Below are positions 31,249 through 42,663 of a stretch of DNA of 64,000 nt, piece by piece. How positions within the stretch are numbered: the first letter of the stretch is position 1; every line of letters starts with the position of its first letter. The notes under the pieces were generated by a model that saw only the letters and a list, made by a program, of their open reading frames with translations, was not told the DNA's origin and made no database searches. The position numbers were made by a program, and so were the translations under genes. The DNA is from Vandiemenella viatica (lineage: Eukaryota; Arthropoda; Insecta; Orthoptera; Morabidae), in NCBI GenBank assembly GCA_031002005.1, contig CM061919.1, positions 223,632,739 through 223,696,738 of the forward strand, in the 5' to 3' direction.

Positions 31249-32084
31249 TGTGACGCCGCGAGATGTTTTTAAATTATAATTACAAACTTTAAGGGGTAGT
31301 ATTTAATTAGAATAAGAATAGTATTAAGGAACTCTAATTATGGTAGCGAGAGTGAGGGGGAGAGATTTTATTTTAAGATTTTCAAGTGGCTACAGACTAC
31401 TGTCATGCTGAAGAAGTTCAGGCACTCTGCTCCCGTCCAGAGTTTGGCGCGCAAGTCAGCACGCTGCGGTACCACCCTACGAACACTAAAGGTCACCTCC
31501 AGGGCGTGGATGTATCTTTGGAACCCTGTGCTGTCTGCCATAAGGCAGAGGAATTTCTTACAGCAATGGGGAAACAAGAAGCCAATGTTAGTAGCTCCTC
31601 TCCCAGGATACCGCGTACCGTTAGCCTAAGGGGACCATTGTGTCCTCAGTCTTGACCAATTTTGCCCAGTGCTACGCAGTTTTAAGTTCGCGATTTCGCT
31701 CCTCGTGGGTTCATGATGTAAGCCCATATTATGTTCTGTTTCTCTTTCTCTCTGTGTATCTGCCATACCTCACTCTCGCTCACAGTTTTTAAAGTAAACT
31801 AAGTATATGAAGAAGGAAGTTGTAATTGTCTTATTAAGATGATGACTTGCGGATTCAATATATGTGTTTGAACAGAAAACCTATAAAGTATCACAGTGTA
31901 TAATTTTTCATAATATAAGTTCAAAACAGTGTGGTGCGTCTAACTAAATTTTCTTTTCTTTGTAATTGTTCCGCCCCTTTTACCTGAATTAATTGATGGA
32001 AAGAATGCAGTCAGTCTTCGCCAAAGAGGTCCGACAATAAATCATTAATAAATTAGCCGGAAATTAATTAAATGGAGTGGTTAC
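31249..32084 (+). repeat. Diverged solo LTR of the gag-only family, inverted
   Basis: The reverse complement aligns along its length with the LTR at 35265-36144. Shared blocks include GATTTTCAAGTGGCTA, CAGAGTTTGGCG, CAGTGCTACGC, CATGATGTAAGCCCATATTA and GCCGGAAATTAATTA. It begins TGTGACGCC. The right end is eroded near GGTTACC. No internal region follows, so it is a solo LTR from recombination or an isolated fragment. No clear 4-bp duplication. The 90-codon frame 31386-31655 lies wholly inside and is therefore not a gene. Confidence 0.85.
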
Positions 32085-32290
32085 CCTGTTTTGGTCGCAA
32101 TGACAGCAGAGATAAGAAGACAGAAATAAGGTGCCGGAGTGATGCTTATTTGCATTCTTTTTTTCCTCGTGCCGTTTGGGATTGGAATGCACAGAGTAGA
32201 GATAATTTTGGTGCAAAACACCCTCCCCTACCTAGGAGTTTAGAAATTGTAGAGTATAGCTGTTGCTGCAGCAGCCTGTCTAGATAGTAA
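32085..32290 (+). pseudogene. LINE 3' terminal fragment (family J1)
   Basis: It contains TTTCCTCGTGCCGTTTGGGA, encoding a FPR-V-WDWNA-like segment, and a 3' end GTAGAGTATAGCTG similar to 22308-22465 and 34415-34600. It directly abuts the solo LTR. 5'-truncated. Confidence 0.6.
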
Positions 32291-33705
32291 AGACAAAACA
32301 TAAAAAAAAATTTCAAGTAATTCATAAACACTGTAAAATTTCTGAGAAATGTTTAATTTTTTGTTAATTAAATATGTTTTTCTTTTTTGTTACAGGTGAG
32401 TGTCCTTTGATGACTGAGTGAACTGCAACAGCAGTAAGTATATTCAGCACGTATATCAAAGGTAAAGGCAGCTCTATCATACGGCATAAAATACTTTACG
32501 GAAGAGTTTGACGGAGCGAAGATAGTTCACACAGTCATCAGTACTATGAAGGAGACGACGTGGATTCTAGCACGCTACGACTGTGAGTCTAAGTGCGTTT
32601 AGACAGACGTTTGGAAAGTTTCGTTTCGTGAAAAAAATCCCTAGTTGGACCTCATAGAGACTATTTTTACACTCCTGTTACAAATTCTCGAAATCTCACA
32701 ATTGAATCCTGACACTTTTCTCGCTGACCTCGATGTTAAATTAGTATCTTCACAGTCACGGAAAGGGTTCTTTTTTTGTGTGTGTGTCTTTGTGACAGAA
32801 TCCTTTCAAATATTGTCTCTAGCCATGAACCTCTACGTGTAAAGATATATAGCTGTGCAAGCACAAGTAGAACTTCACGCAGTTAGAGTTCTATTGGTAT
32901 TAATATATATTTTGTAAGGTAAAAAACCAATGCTTGATACTTTTTCGGACTACATAGCGGACTTGGTGCTAGGTTCCCATCGCAGCGCCTCTTTGCCACT
33001 TGCATCTATTGCTCAATTCCAATAAAATTTATTACATGTATGTTCTCGATTAAGATAGTACCAATATACGGTAAAATAACCTCAAAATAAATGCTTTTGC
33101 ATATTTTGCGCTGAACTTATAAACTGTATTAGATGTAAGCATTTTTGTTGCTTGTCGTTTAAATGCAGGATATGGTTGACATTTAAGACAATTTTCAGGT
33201 TCCTAGGCAATACAGCTTGATACAGACCCTATAATAGAAATGATCTGTAATCGAAAACTTCGACGTCGTCTCATTTCATTTAAAAAATAAAATAAACTTT
33301 GGACAAACTTGTCTAATGACCTAAATTCATACCTCACATGTGCAAGTCAGACGACGGTCGTTTAGCACAAAAATAAATCCCTGACACATTTTCAGGTGAG
33401 GTAGCGGTTTCCGCTCCACGCCTCTGCTAACGGTACCGTTCAGTTACAATAAAAGTTACCGTAAATACTTTACAATAAAATTCACTCTGAATTTAGAGCA
33501 TTTTAAATAAAATTATATCAATATAAAACAAAGTAACCTCAAAATCAAAACATTTGCTTATGTTTATCACTAGTAGACTAGATGTGTTTCTGGTGAGTGT
33601 CGCAGGAAGAGCTAATTCTAGGCTGCGATTCTCGAATCTTGAAAAATTGTATACATTTGGACTACTATTGTGCCACTTGGGATCTGTTTCGTAAGGGGTT
33701 GATTG
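32291..33705. other. No recognised feature
   Basis: AT-rich sequence with short frames only. A GTGTGTGTGT tract near 32777 is a minor microsatellite. Confidence 0.3.
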
Positions 33706-33810
33706 ACAGTACAGAGAAGAGCCGCTCGATTCGTGACTGCTTGCTACAGTCCTTATGAAAACGTCACAGAACTGATAAGTAGACTGGGCTGGGAGTCTAG
33801 TATTGCGGTT
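33706..33810 (+). pseudogene. LINE RT-downstream fragment (family J1)
   Basis: Translation gives VQRRAARFVTACYSPYENV and LISRLGWES. This matches the VQRRAARFVTG...LGWESL block that follows the RT domain in Jockey/CR1-type LINEs. It is upstream of, and on the same strand as, the 3' end at 34415-34600, so the two may be parts of one decayed insertion. Confidence 0.7.
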
Positions 33811-34414
33811 CCTAAAAGGTGGTCCGCGGAACACTGGGTTCCGTGTTCCGTCCGAGAATTAAATAAAATGTTCCTTGAAAGAGTCATACCCGCGGCGGGA
33901 AAAGACTATCATGGTTCTGCTTCCGTTTGCGACGACTTATCGATGTGATACTGGTTTTTCAGCTCACGCTTGCACCAAAAACACGTACTGAAACAGACTG
34001 GATGCAACTCCAGATCTTCGCGTTCAGTTGTCAGACATTAAGCTTAATTCTAGTGCTGTTATAAGTAAATATGTGAAAAAAATTTCCATTCTTCACACCA
34101 AATAGTTTCGTTGTATTATCTTTCTTGTGTGATAGAAGTTTTATAATACTAATAATAATTATTTTTCATTTAGAATTTATTCTTTCTTTTTAAATCAAAC
34201 ATGTAAATATTCAAATTTCATGGTACAATAACTTTTGTTATTATAAAAATGGGTATCCGCCAAAACAGTATGATTAATTAGGATTCCGTGGATAGTAAAA
34301 TTTGGGAAACGTTTGTCTAGTAGACGACGCACATTTCATTTGAACTTATTGGTAAACATGAATATACCCCACATTCATTTATTACGAGTGTGGTGGAATA
34401 CTTCGTCCACCAAC
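33811..34414. other. No recognised feature, possibly decayed LINE
   Basis: Lies between two fragments of the same LINE type on one strand, but I see no conserved motif in it. Confidence 0.3.
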
Positions 34415-34600
34415 CTATCTGAGTCGCAATGACAGGAGTGATAAGATTAGAGAAATAAGGTGCCGCCTTGATTCTTATATGAATTCTTTTTTCCCTCGTA
34501 CCATTAGGGATTGGAATGCACAGCGAAGAAATTAGTTTTGGTGCTGAACACCCTCTGCCACCCACAGTTTTGTGAATTGCGGAGTATACATGTAGATGTT
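34415..34600 (+). pseudogene. LINE 3' terminal fragment (family J1)
   Basis: It contains TTTTCCCTCGTACCATTAGG, encoding a FPRTIRDWNA-like motif, then the shared 3' end with GTGAATTGCGGAGTATACAT. This is the best preserved of the three copies of this end in the window. Confidence 0.65.
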
Positions 34601-34959
34601 TTAATGCAGTAAACGGTCGATATTGGGCACCGGTTTCAAGTTCCTATTTAATAGTTTCAGACCCGATAGCAAAAGAGTGCCAAAAGTGACAATATTCGCA
34701 GGCATTCATGTCTTTATTTTTTAGTGAAAAAATGTATCTCAGCCCTCTTTCTGGCGAGATATAAACATCGATACCCCACACGCTGGGACACAATTTTTTC
34801 CCCGAATCCGTTTAGTACTACGTAACCCCGATAGAATATAATATTTCAAAATTTTAAATACGATATTCGGCGTATGAGCGCAACCCATATCATGTGCAAA
34901 AAATATGTAGTCTGAAACTTTTTTGTTTACAATTTAGAGACAAGTGGGAAACGGGCATA
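34601..34959. other. No recognised feature
   Basis: AT-rich sequence between the LINE end and the SINE. I see no frame or repeat in it. Confidence 0.3.
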
Positions 34960-35185
34960 CAGCTGATTGTCAGACATGGGGCGCTCGGTCTTGGGTTCGA
35001 ACCTCCGTTTCATCGTACAGATTTTGATTTAGCACAGTTTCCTGAAAACGCTCAGGCGAATGCCGGGATGCTACCTGCGAATGGCGATGGCCGACATTGC
35101 CATAACTTCTCATCCATCTTCTGCGAGCTCTATTGTCCTCGACTTCGACGAACCGTTAAGATCGAAGAGGGGAAAAAAAATAACG
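34960..35185 (+). mobile_element. Old S1-like SINE
   Basis: It retains a B box (GGGTTCGAACCTCC) and the body block GCGAATGCCGGGATGCTACC, then CTCATCCATCTTCTGCG, GAACCGTTAAGA and a short A run. Divergence is high but the S1 order is kept. Confidence 0.65.
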
Positions 35186-35264
35186 ACCAGAATTAGGCCT
35201 GCGTTTCTAGTTCGGCTCGAAATCCTGAAAAAAGTACCTATTTCATCATTTTCCTTACGAGTCG

Positions 35265-36144
35265 TGTAACATTCCCACCCCTCCTGCTAATTAATTTCCG
35301 GCTAATTTATTAATGTTTTAAGTATCGGACCTCTTAGCCGAAGATTGACTGCATTCACTCCAACATTTAATCCAGGTAAATGAGGTGGAACAATTACAAA
35401 GAAACAAATAAAATTTAGTTAGATGCACCACACTGATTTGGGTTATATTCTGATAAATTGTACACACTTTAGGTTTTCTGTTCAAACACAAATACTGAAT
35501 CCACTAATCAACGTCTTGATAAGATAATTACAACTTCATATACTTAATTTACTTTATAAAACTGTGAGCGAGAGTGATGTATGGCAGAAACACAGAGAGA
35601 GAGAAACAGAACATAATATGGGCTTACATCATGATCCCTCGTGGAGCGACATCACGAGCTACCACCGCGTAGCACTGGAAAAAAACTGGTCAAGACTGAG
35701 AACTATCGTTCCATTGTGAGGGCTTATATAACACCCACCTAACGGGATTCCGGTGCTGATCCTCTATGGGAGGGGAGTACTACCAACATTGGATTCTTAC
35801 TTTCCCATTTGGCGAGAGAACCATCTCTGCCAAATGGGAGGGAACACAGAGTTCCACCGATACTACCCCACCCGACAGGTAACTTTTGTGCTTGTAGGGT
35901 GGCTACAATAGTATCCTATCTCCGCCAAACTCTGGGCGGAAGCAAGTTGTCCGAAGTTCTCCCACATGGCTTAGCCGCCATGACAGTATCTATAGCCACT
36001 TGAAAATCTTAGAATTATAAAAAAAAAAAATCTTTCCGCTTCACTCTCGCTTCCTAATTGAAATTACTTAATCCTAAACTTATTCTAATTAAATACTACT
36101 TCTTAAAGTTCCTAATTATGGTTCAAATGTCTTGTGACATCACA
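35265..36144 (-). repeat. 3' LTR of the gag-only element
   Basis: TG...CA ends (TGTAACATTCCC...GACATCACA). On the minus strand there is a TATA box (TATATAAGCC, near 35723-35731) and an AATAAA (35306-35311), so U3 is at the high-coordinate end. It has 12 A residues near 36019-36030 where the partner has 8. Confidence 0.93.
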
Positions 36145-37537
36145 GATACCCCCCCCCCCCCCCGATTAAAGGTGCCTTACTTCGATCAGAATTCAGGCAC
36201 CATTTGTCGACACTGCCCACTACCGCACAACACACACTGGCGTGGAACACACTATGTTGCTGGGTCCAGCTGAGCGGGGGATGGGCCGTCGTGTTTGTAA
36301 ACAGACCAGCCGCTGAGGGGGTTCCGGGAGTCTGGTGGTGACGTCATTACTACCTGTGCCCGTCTTCACAGCTAATCACCCGCGTAACTGTTTCTCTGTG
36401 AACACAACACACTTCTGTATGTAGTCTCCTTTCAGCCTCTTATGATCAGCTGAGAACAATTTGTTGCGACAGCTCAGATAATTACAACATTACATACATA
36501 TCTTATAAACAGTTTTTCTTAACTATCCAAACATTTATAGAATAATCAACTATTACATATTAATAAAAAACCTTTTAAAGAATGTAAATTACTGATACTA
36601 ATGTATATGACCTTATTCATTACATAAAACAAAAGCAACAGCTACTATTGCAAAAAATAATTATGAAAATCACACAAACACAATCTAATAAAAAAATTTA
36701 AAGTATTTACAAAATCATTTGGAACATGGAAATATAACATCAAAGTCAACTCATTACTTATTATATGTCTTATTTTATACATTTGTATAACTACCATATT
36801 GAGTCGTTAAAATTTTCAGTTTCCAGCTTAGATCTGTTTGGTATGAATACCCACTTGTATTGACGTTTCTCTTCATTACTTCAAATCATGGGATGTTTTC
36901 CCAAGGGTTATTTACCTTTAGTATGAATGCTGTCCTGCTTTTCCCAAGAAGGGTTTTTTTTTCCAAAAGGTGAATGGAATGCTCATTTGATTTTACTTGT
37001 TACTTTAACTCACTTATCTTTCCGTGACCATTTTTAAATTACTCAGTCTGCAGTTAACACCATCCCTATAAGCTTAATTCGGGCCGACTCGAATCCTCAG
37101 TGTTTATGGACTTATATCTTTAACTAATGCCATCTGACTAGGTTCGGTCCCCTTAGAATATGAATTTTAACTTACTTTCTTGCAGACCTTCCCAGAAAAA
37201 CTTATAATCTTGCTTCTTTCCTTACCTGTGAATTACGTCCCGAGCAACCACTATTTTTTTGTTTCCCATTTATTTTATCTCTTGAAGAGCTTTAGAATAC
37301 TAATTTCCATTACATAACTTCGAAATAATCTGACAATCTTCCATTTATTTTATGACATCTTAAACTTAAGTCTACCACACCTTGAAATCAATGAATAATT
37401 ACCTAAACTCTCTTAGCTTCTAATACATACATATATTAACTATAATAATTCATGTATTATTTTCACAATATGCTCCAAAACCTAGAAGACATAGCCTGTT
37501 AATCACCTGTTTGGAGTTTGCTTAGTGTTTGCATAGC
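36145..37537. other. Non-coding internal region of the gag-only element
   Basis: It begins beside the 3' LTR with a C run (36149-36163; a G run on the element strand, part of the likely polypurine tract), then a CpG-containing stretch, then about 1 kb of AT-rich DNA. No RT, RNase H, integrase or protease motif appears in any frame that I examined. Confidence 0.75.
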
Positions 37538-38868
37538 TTACTGTGGGGGACGCGGAGGGTGGAGCGGTACCGTTGGGTCACCATTATCTGCGGCCACCTG
37601 CGAGTCCGGCAGCCGGCCGCCCCCTTCCCCTGGCTCTGTTTGGCAAAGGTTTGGATGGTCACGTTTGACAGTGAACCGCTGCATATTTACTTTTCTTACC
37701 ACCCGCTTATCATTTTGAGGTGTGGGAGGGCCTTGACGCTCTCCTCCCCCACTGACATATCGCACATTCGGCCTCTCTTCCTCATAAAATTCGTCCATGT
37801 CGGTCAATATGCTCAGGGCATCGGGGATTGTCTTTATCTGGGCGATAATCAGCTGACGCCTGGCCCATTCGGGCAATCAGCGAAAAACCGCCTCTATAAT
37901 TTCCACAGGATCAATGGGTGGGTCAATGTACTGAACTAGGGTAATTTCCTTCAAAAAAATTTCTCTTAGTGTTCTGTCTTTGGCCTGAAATCGGGGACCC
38001 GTTAGTAACAACCTTTTACATCTTCTCTGAGACGTTAGTGACCAGTACTGGGCCAGAAAATCCCTCCTAGCCTTCTCATAGGAAGTGAAGGTTTTCCTTA
38101 CGGAATCAAACCACCATTTAGATTCTCCGGCAAGATGTTTACCGAACAGGTATATTTTTCTGTCCTCTGACAGGGGGTGTGATTCGAAAAAATGGTCGAA
38201 ATTCTCACAAAATTCCATGGGATGGATTCCAGATTCCTTCCCACTAAATTTCTCCCACTGGATCTGATTGTCTGCCGGAATTTGCCAAGGGATAATCCCC
38301 CTAGAATCACTAACTAATCGGTTATTCTCCGTCTCAGGAAAGCCCTAGGACAGCTCATGGGTTGGCCTACTGATGTATTAATTAAATTGGTTTCTCGGGC
38401 AGCCGCCGGACCCACCTCCCGTGGCTGACTGAGTGACATCCTATTATTTTCTCCTACATTATTTTCCAGATTTACAAGGCGACATTCATAAATTTTAAAA
38501 GTGGAATTATTTCCCACTTCTACCCCCCGTAATTTTTCATTAATTATTCTGTCTTTCTCTTTTAACTCGTTCTTTAATAAAGTTATCTCAGTCTGTAAAT
38601 CCCTTACATTACCCTCGGTTACCAAGCATCTACTGTCCACATTTTCTAACAAGTATCTCTTAATCTTATCCTCAAACAAACAAAATTTGGCATCTAAAAT
38701 TTCAAATACTTGATCGGCCATCCGATCATTAAACCTGTCAAAACTAGTCTCTAACATATTTGAAAATTTATGCATCATAGCTGTGCCAAAATTGCTCAAC
38801 TGCTGATCATAAGAATCAATTGTACTGGCTTTTTCACAACGCTGTTGTCCATGGTGGCGCGGGTCCAT
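37538..38868 (-). pseudogene. Broken gag of the gag-only element
   Basis: The first frame (38868-38314, 184 codons) is rich in Lys/Glu heptad-like helices and may be coiled coil. The second frame resumes in another phase and gives a capsid-like segment with HFFESHPLSEDRKIYLF and WWFDSVRKTF (within 38218-37877). An in-frame TGA at 37877-37879 separates it from the last part (to 37538), a Pro/Gly-rich tail without a zinc knuckle. So there is one phase change (about 38314-38341) and one stop. Gag-like character is inferred from position and from the capsid-like tryptophan pattern. Confidence 0.7.
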
Positions 38869-39294
38869 TGTCGGGCGCCTTCAGGATCCAGTCCTCTGAC
38901 GTCGGGTTGGTGGTCGCTCGACGTTCAATTACCCTCGGGCAGGTCACTTTCGGAGAACGCTCGTCCCCTGCTGGCTGCCTCCCTAGTTCCGAACAATGGC
39001 GAAGCTTGCTGTCCGCTCCGTACAGTGTGGTCCTCAAGTTCCAAACTGGTAGAAGAGGTGTTTGTTAGCATTCCTCGTCCTGCTTCAGAGTCTGGAAATC
39101 TCGAAACGTCTTGCGCCTCAACAGATGTTAAATATCTTCGCGTTGCCCTCTCTACTGCCGTGAATGCCATCATGTCCCTCTCTCTCTGTGCTCTGTGGTG
39201 GCTTCAGTATTTCACACTGGTAAAATTATTAATAGTTCTCTGCCAATCGTTGCTGCCACAGTGTATAAAAAAAAATTCAATTGAATGCATCGGT

Positions 39295-39311
39295 CGCTGA
39301 CACGGTCGCCA
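39295..39311 (-). other. Primer-binding site (tRNA-Arg-like)
   Basis: Three bases inside the 5' LTR the minus strand reads TGGCGACCGTGTCAGCG. This closely resembles the tRNA-Arg primer site that I recall for the mdg1/412 elements of Drosophila. A similar sequence, TGGCGACCATGTCAGG, follows LTR copy L2 at 42153. Confidence 0.7.
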
Positions 39312-39314
39312 TAT

Positions 39315-40192
39315 TGTAACATTCCCACCCCTCCTGCTAATTAATTTCCGGCTAATTTATTAATGTTTTAAGTATCGGACCTCTTAGCCGAAGATTGACT
39401 GCATTCACTCCAACATTTAATCCAGGTAAATGAGGTGGAACAATTACAAAGAAACAAATAAAATTTAGTTAGATGCACCACACTGATTTGGGTTATATTC
39501 TGATAAATTGTACACACTTTAGGTTTTCTGTTCAAACACAAATACTGAATCCACTAATCAACGTCTTGATAAGATAATTACAACTTCATATACTTAATTT
39601 ACTTTATAAAACTGTGAGCGAGAGTGATGTATGGCAGAAACACAGAGAGAGAGAAACAGAACATAATATGGGCTTACATCATGATCCCTCGTGGAGCGAC
39701 ATCACGAGCTACCACCGCGTAGCACTGGAAAAAAACTGGTCAAGACTGAGAACTATCGTTCCATTGTGAGGGCTTATATAACACCCACCTAACGGGATTC
39801 CGGTATGCTGATCCTCTATGGGAGGGGAGTACTACCAACATTGTATTCTTACTTTCCCATTTGGCGAGAGAACCATCTCTGCCAAATGGGAGGGAACACA
39901 GAGTTCCACCGATACTACCCCACCCGACAGGTAACTTTTGTGCTTGTAGGGTGGCTACAATAGTATCCTATCCCCGCCAAACTCTGGGCGGAAGCAAGGT
40001 GTCCGAAGTTCTCCCACATGGCTTAGCCGCCATGACAGTATCTATAGCCACTTGAAAATCTTAGAATTATAAAAAAAATCTTTCCGCTTCACTCTCGCTT
40101 CCTAATTGAAATTACTTAATCCTAAACTTATTCTAATTAAATACTACTTCTTAAAGTTCCTAATTATGGTTCAAATGTCTTGTGACATCACA
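39315..40192 (-). repeat. 5' LTR of the gag-only element
   Basis: Nearly identical partner of 35265-36144. The promoter TATA box is near 39774-39782 on the minus strand. The right neighbour is the duplication GTCG (40193-40196). Confidence 0.93.
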
Positions 40193-40196
40193 GTCG

Positions 40197-40952
40197 GTGC
40201 GTACAACATTAATTCGACTCGATTTGTACGAAATGTTAAATGCAGCTCTGTTATTTTGGAGAAAACTGTAACCCTGTGTTTCATAAATTTGTTGTTAACC
40301 GATGTAATGAACCGCTAGTGATGGATGAGTACCTGAGCACAAGTACAGTCTAAACCAGCAGCTGATGATGTGTTTACATTTAGCCAGACAAAGCAGCCCA
40401 CTCGGAACAAAGAACTGTCAATCACACCGGCTGGTAGTGAGTTGTGCGTCGGCGATTACTGCCAAATCTGTTTCCGTTTCGCGTGTGTGAATGGTGGTTA
40501 ATCAGCCGGTTCACGCCGTCATTGTGATGACGACACATAAAAAGCTGCATTTCGGCCAGTACTGGAGGGGTACCACAATACAGACAGTTAACAACTCCCT
40601 CCATTGTTCCGTCAGCGCATTGTGGTCAGCAAGGCTCGTATCGAAATGGAATTAACATATCTGGAGAGCTGATGAATAATGCATCTTGCTGCTCCACGAT
40701 TCAGCGCTACTCAACGGAAATGTTTTCTGTACGAGACGCGAGCATCGAATTTTCTAATTTAATACAAACAGTCTTATTGATTTAAGGTTGTCAAGCGCAC
40801 ATCCAACTGAATCATTTTCCCCCTTGAGGCTATTCATGCTTTGTCAACACACAATTCATCCCATTTGGAACTCCGACTATCGACAAATTAAGGTGGAAAA
40901 ACTGCGACTTGACATGTGTGAATTACATTTTTAATAAAATTTTCCGTAGTTA
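40197..40952. other. No recognised feature
   Basis: Flank of the gag-only element. The 60-codon frame at 40422-40604 (-) is unrecognised. Confidence 0.3.
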
Positions 40953-41291
40953 GGGAGCGTGCACAAACTACGTGGCTCGGTCCAGGGGGGGGGAGGAGGG
41001 TTGGCTGGAAGGCTACGTTGAGCTACGTGGGGGGAGGTGGGTTTTCGAGCCAGGCCACGTAGCTTTCCTTTCATAACATTTTTCACAGTTAAAATGAGGA
41101 ACAGAACTCACAACAACATGTGAATATTTATTTCCCTCAATTAATTATCTCCTTATGTAATTTACAATAGTCTCACAAGAGAAAACATAACAAAATGTCT
41201 TCTGGAATCAAAAGGGAAAAAAGCTACGTGCTACGTGGGGGGGGGGTTCACAGGAGGCCAAAATGGAGCTACGTGGTTTATGCACGTTCCC
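40953..41291. mobile_element. Harbinger-like MITE, family H1, copy 3
   Basis: A 339-bp element with ends GGGAGCGTGCACAAACTACG and (reverse complement of the right end) GGGAACGTGCATAAACCACG, flanked by TTA on both sides (40950-40952, 41292-41294). The interior repeats CTACGTGG with G runs and matches the copies at 6789 and 28768. Confidence 0.87.
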
Positions 41292-41516
41292 TTACGCTGT
41301 AATGCTTGTTCCTTTTGTTTATCTTCTACTAGCGAAGCTTAAAAGTGTGTAATGTAGCATCTTTGTAACATTTACCTCAAATTAAATTCCAAACTGTAAT
41401 TACTCTTATTTTAGTGTTAATCTTTGTTGTAGTGGTTTATTAATGTTTTCCGTGTATTCTAACATACTGTATTTAAGAAAATTCAAGAAATAAATAACCA
41501 AATTTACCTTGAATAT

Positions 41517-41567
41517 AATGTTCTCGGGTAACTAGCCGAGTTAGTCCATCGTTTACCCGAGAACATT
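41517..41567. repeat. Perfect 15-bp hairpin
   Basis: AATGTTCTCGGGTAA (41517-41531) is the exact reverse complement of 41553-41567, with a 21-base loop. It lies just upstream of LTR copy L2. I cannot tie it to a known element. Confidence 0.7.
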
Positions 41568-41659
41568 TTATTCATTTGCAACGCCGAGAAAATCTCCAGT
41601 CTTATACAAACTTACCTTGTCAGTAAACGATATTAACAGAATCCAAAGGTTTTTAAAAT

Positions 41660-42150
41660 TGTCACTAACCCCCAATCATTGTTTTTTTTATTAATTTTGC
41701 GGTACTATTATTGATATTGTATAGAATTTATTAATTCTAAGTATACTGAATAACTGGATTAATGTTTGTAACGGATTTGTAATATTGTTGGATTTCCACA
41801 GAGCATAGTTTGTTTAGTAAACTGGGATAGCATAGTGGTGTTATCTTTGACTCTGGGCTTCCCAGGGCGCGAGGCAGTGTGTGTGGCGTGCCGCGAACAT
41901 GTACGCAAGCTAAAATAGCTTGTGAAATGTATCGGAAACTTGTTTCAATGTAACAAAAATGTTATAAAAATTGTGTCAGGGAACGGTATTAATTAAATTC
42001 ACTAGTATTTCGGTCATTTCCAGACTACATCAAAATATCTCTCAATTTGTTTCTGCGAGCTAACGGCTTCCATGTGTTGAAACTAGAGATTTGTGCCGTT
42101 CTCGTCTAATAACACGCCACAATCCTACAACGAGTATTTGGCAGCTTATA
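41660..42150 (+). repeat. LTR family L2, copy 2
   Basis: About 490 bp starting TGTCACTAAC. It aligns with the three pieces at 22.1-24.5 kb. The end is near CAGCTTATA, followed by TGGCGACCATGTCAGG (42153-42168), which fits a tRNA-Arg-like primer site. The 3' terminus is not a clean CA here, so it may be eroded. The following 300 bp up to the SINE may be decayed internal region. Confidence 0.6.
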
Positions 42151-42152
42151 TT

Positions 42153-42168
42153 TGGCGACCATGTCAGG
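42153..42168 (+). other. Putative primer-binding site of L2
   Basis: TGGCGACCATGTCAGG differs at few positions from the primer site of the gag-only element (TGGCGACCGTGTCAGC). Its place right after the LTR supports the reading. Confidence 0.5.
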
Positions 42169-42489
42169 ATAGCTTACGCTTGGCGAAAATGCTAGCATAG
42201 CGTACAGGATGGAGTGTTTATCTGTATTGTAGTGTGATCTTTGGTGGATTTCTCGTAAAGGATTGTGCGTCTGAGATGCAGTGTCATCTTTCGTGCCTAT
42301 CTGTTCTCGGTGCGAACAAATTATAATTTTTTGCTCCAGTCATGCAGAATGATAAGATACACAGCAGATTTTAAGCTAGACCAGAATGGTCCTGTAGTTT
42401 TTGCGTGATGCATGGACAAAGGGATAAACGCAGCTCGCTTATAGGTTTATAATAATGTAGATTAAGACCTTATGGCTTGTCAACATCGA

Positions 42490-42660
42490 ATCCTTAAAGC
42501 TGGTAGAGTAGGGTAATTGGAAAGGAATTTTCCAAAGGCTTTTTGGAGGCACCATCTCCTGGGGTGATTCCTGGAAACCATATAAAGCAGACGGGGATTC
42601 GAAACCGCATCCTGCAGAATGCCAGGCTTGAACGTTAACCACAACCCGCCAGGTTCTAGT
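42490..42660 (-). mobile_element. Diverged S1 SINE
   Basis: The inverted S1 body (GGAAAGGAATTTTCCAAAGG, TTTTTGGAGGCACCATC) is followed by an inverted B box (GGATTCGAAACC). It ends against the TIR element at 42664. Tail and duplication are not clear. Confidence 0.6.
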
Positions 42661-42663
42661 ATA

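Larger units (their letters stand above)
35265..40192 (-). mobile_element. Non-autonomous, gag-only LTR retroelement
   Basis: A 4928-bp element with LTRs 35265-36144 (880 bp) and 39315-40192 (878 bp). They differ by about three substitutions and two small indels. Perfect 4-bp duplications GTCG lie at 35261-35264 and 40193-40196. The primer site follows the right LTR on the minus strand. The only coding trace is gag. About 1.4 kb between gag and the left LTR is AT-rich and has no RT, RNase H or integrase motif. A 4-bp duplication and a tRNA-Arg-like primer recall the mdg1/412 group of Gypsy elements, so I infer a pol-less derivative mobilised by a relative. Confidence 0.9.

Noticed and set aside
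31386..31655. 90-codon plus-strand frame with several Cys/His that looked like a possible host exon
   Set aside because: It lies entirely within a stretch that aligns with the reverse complement of the LTR at 35265-36144, so the frame is a by-product of LTR sequence.
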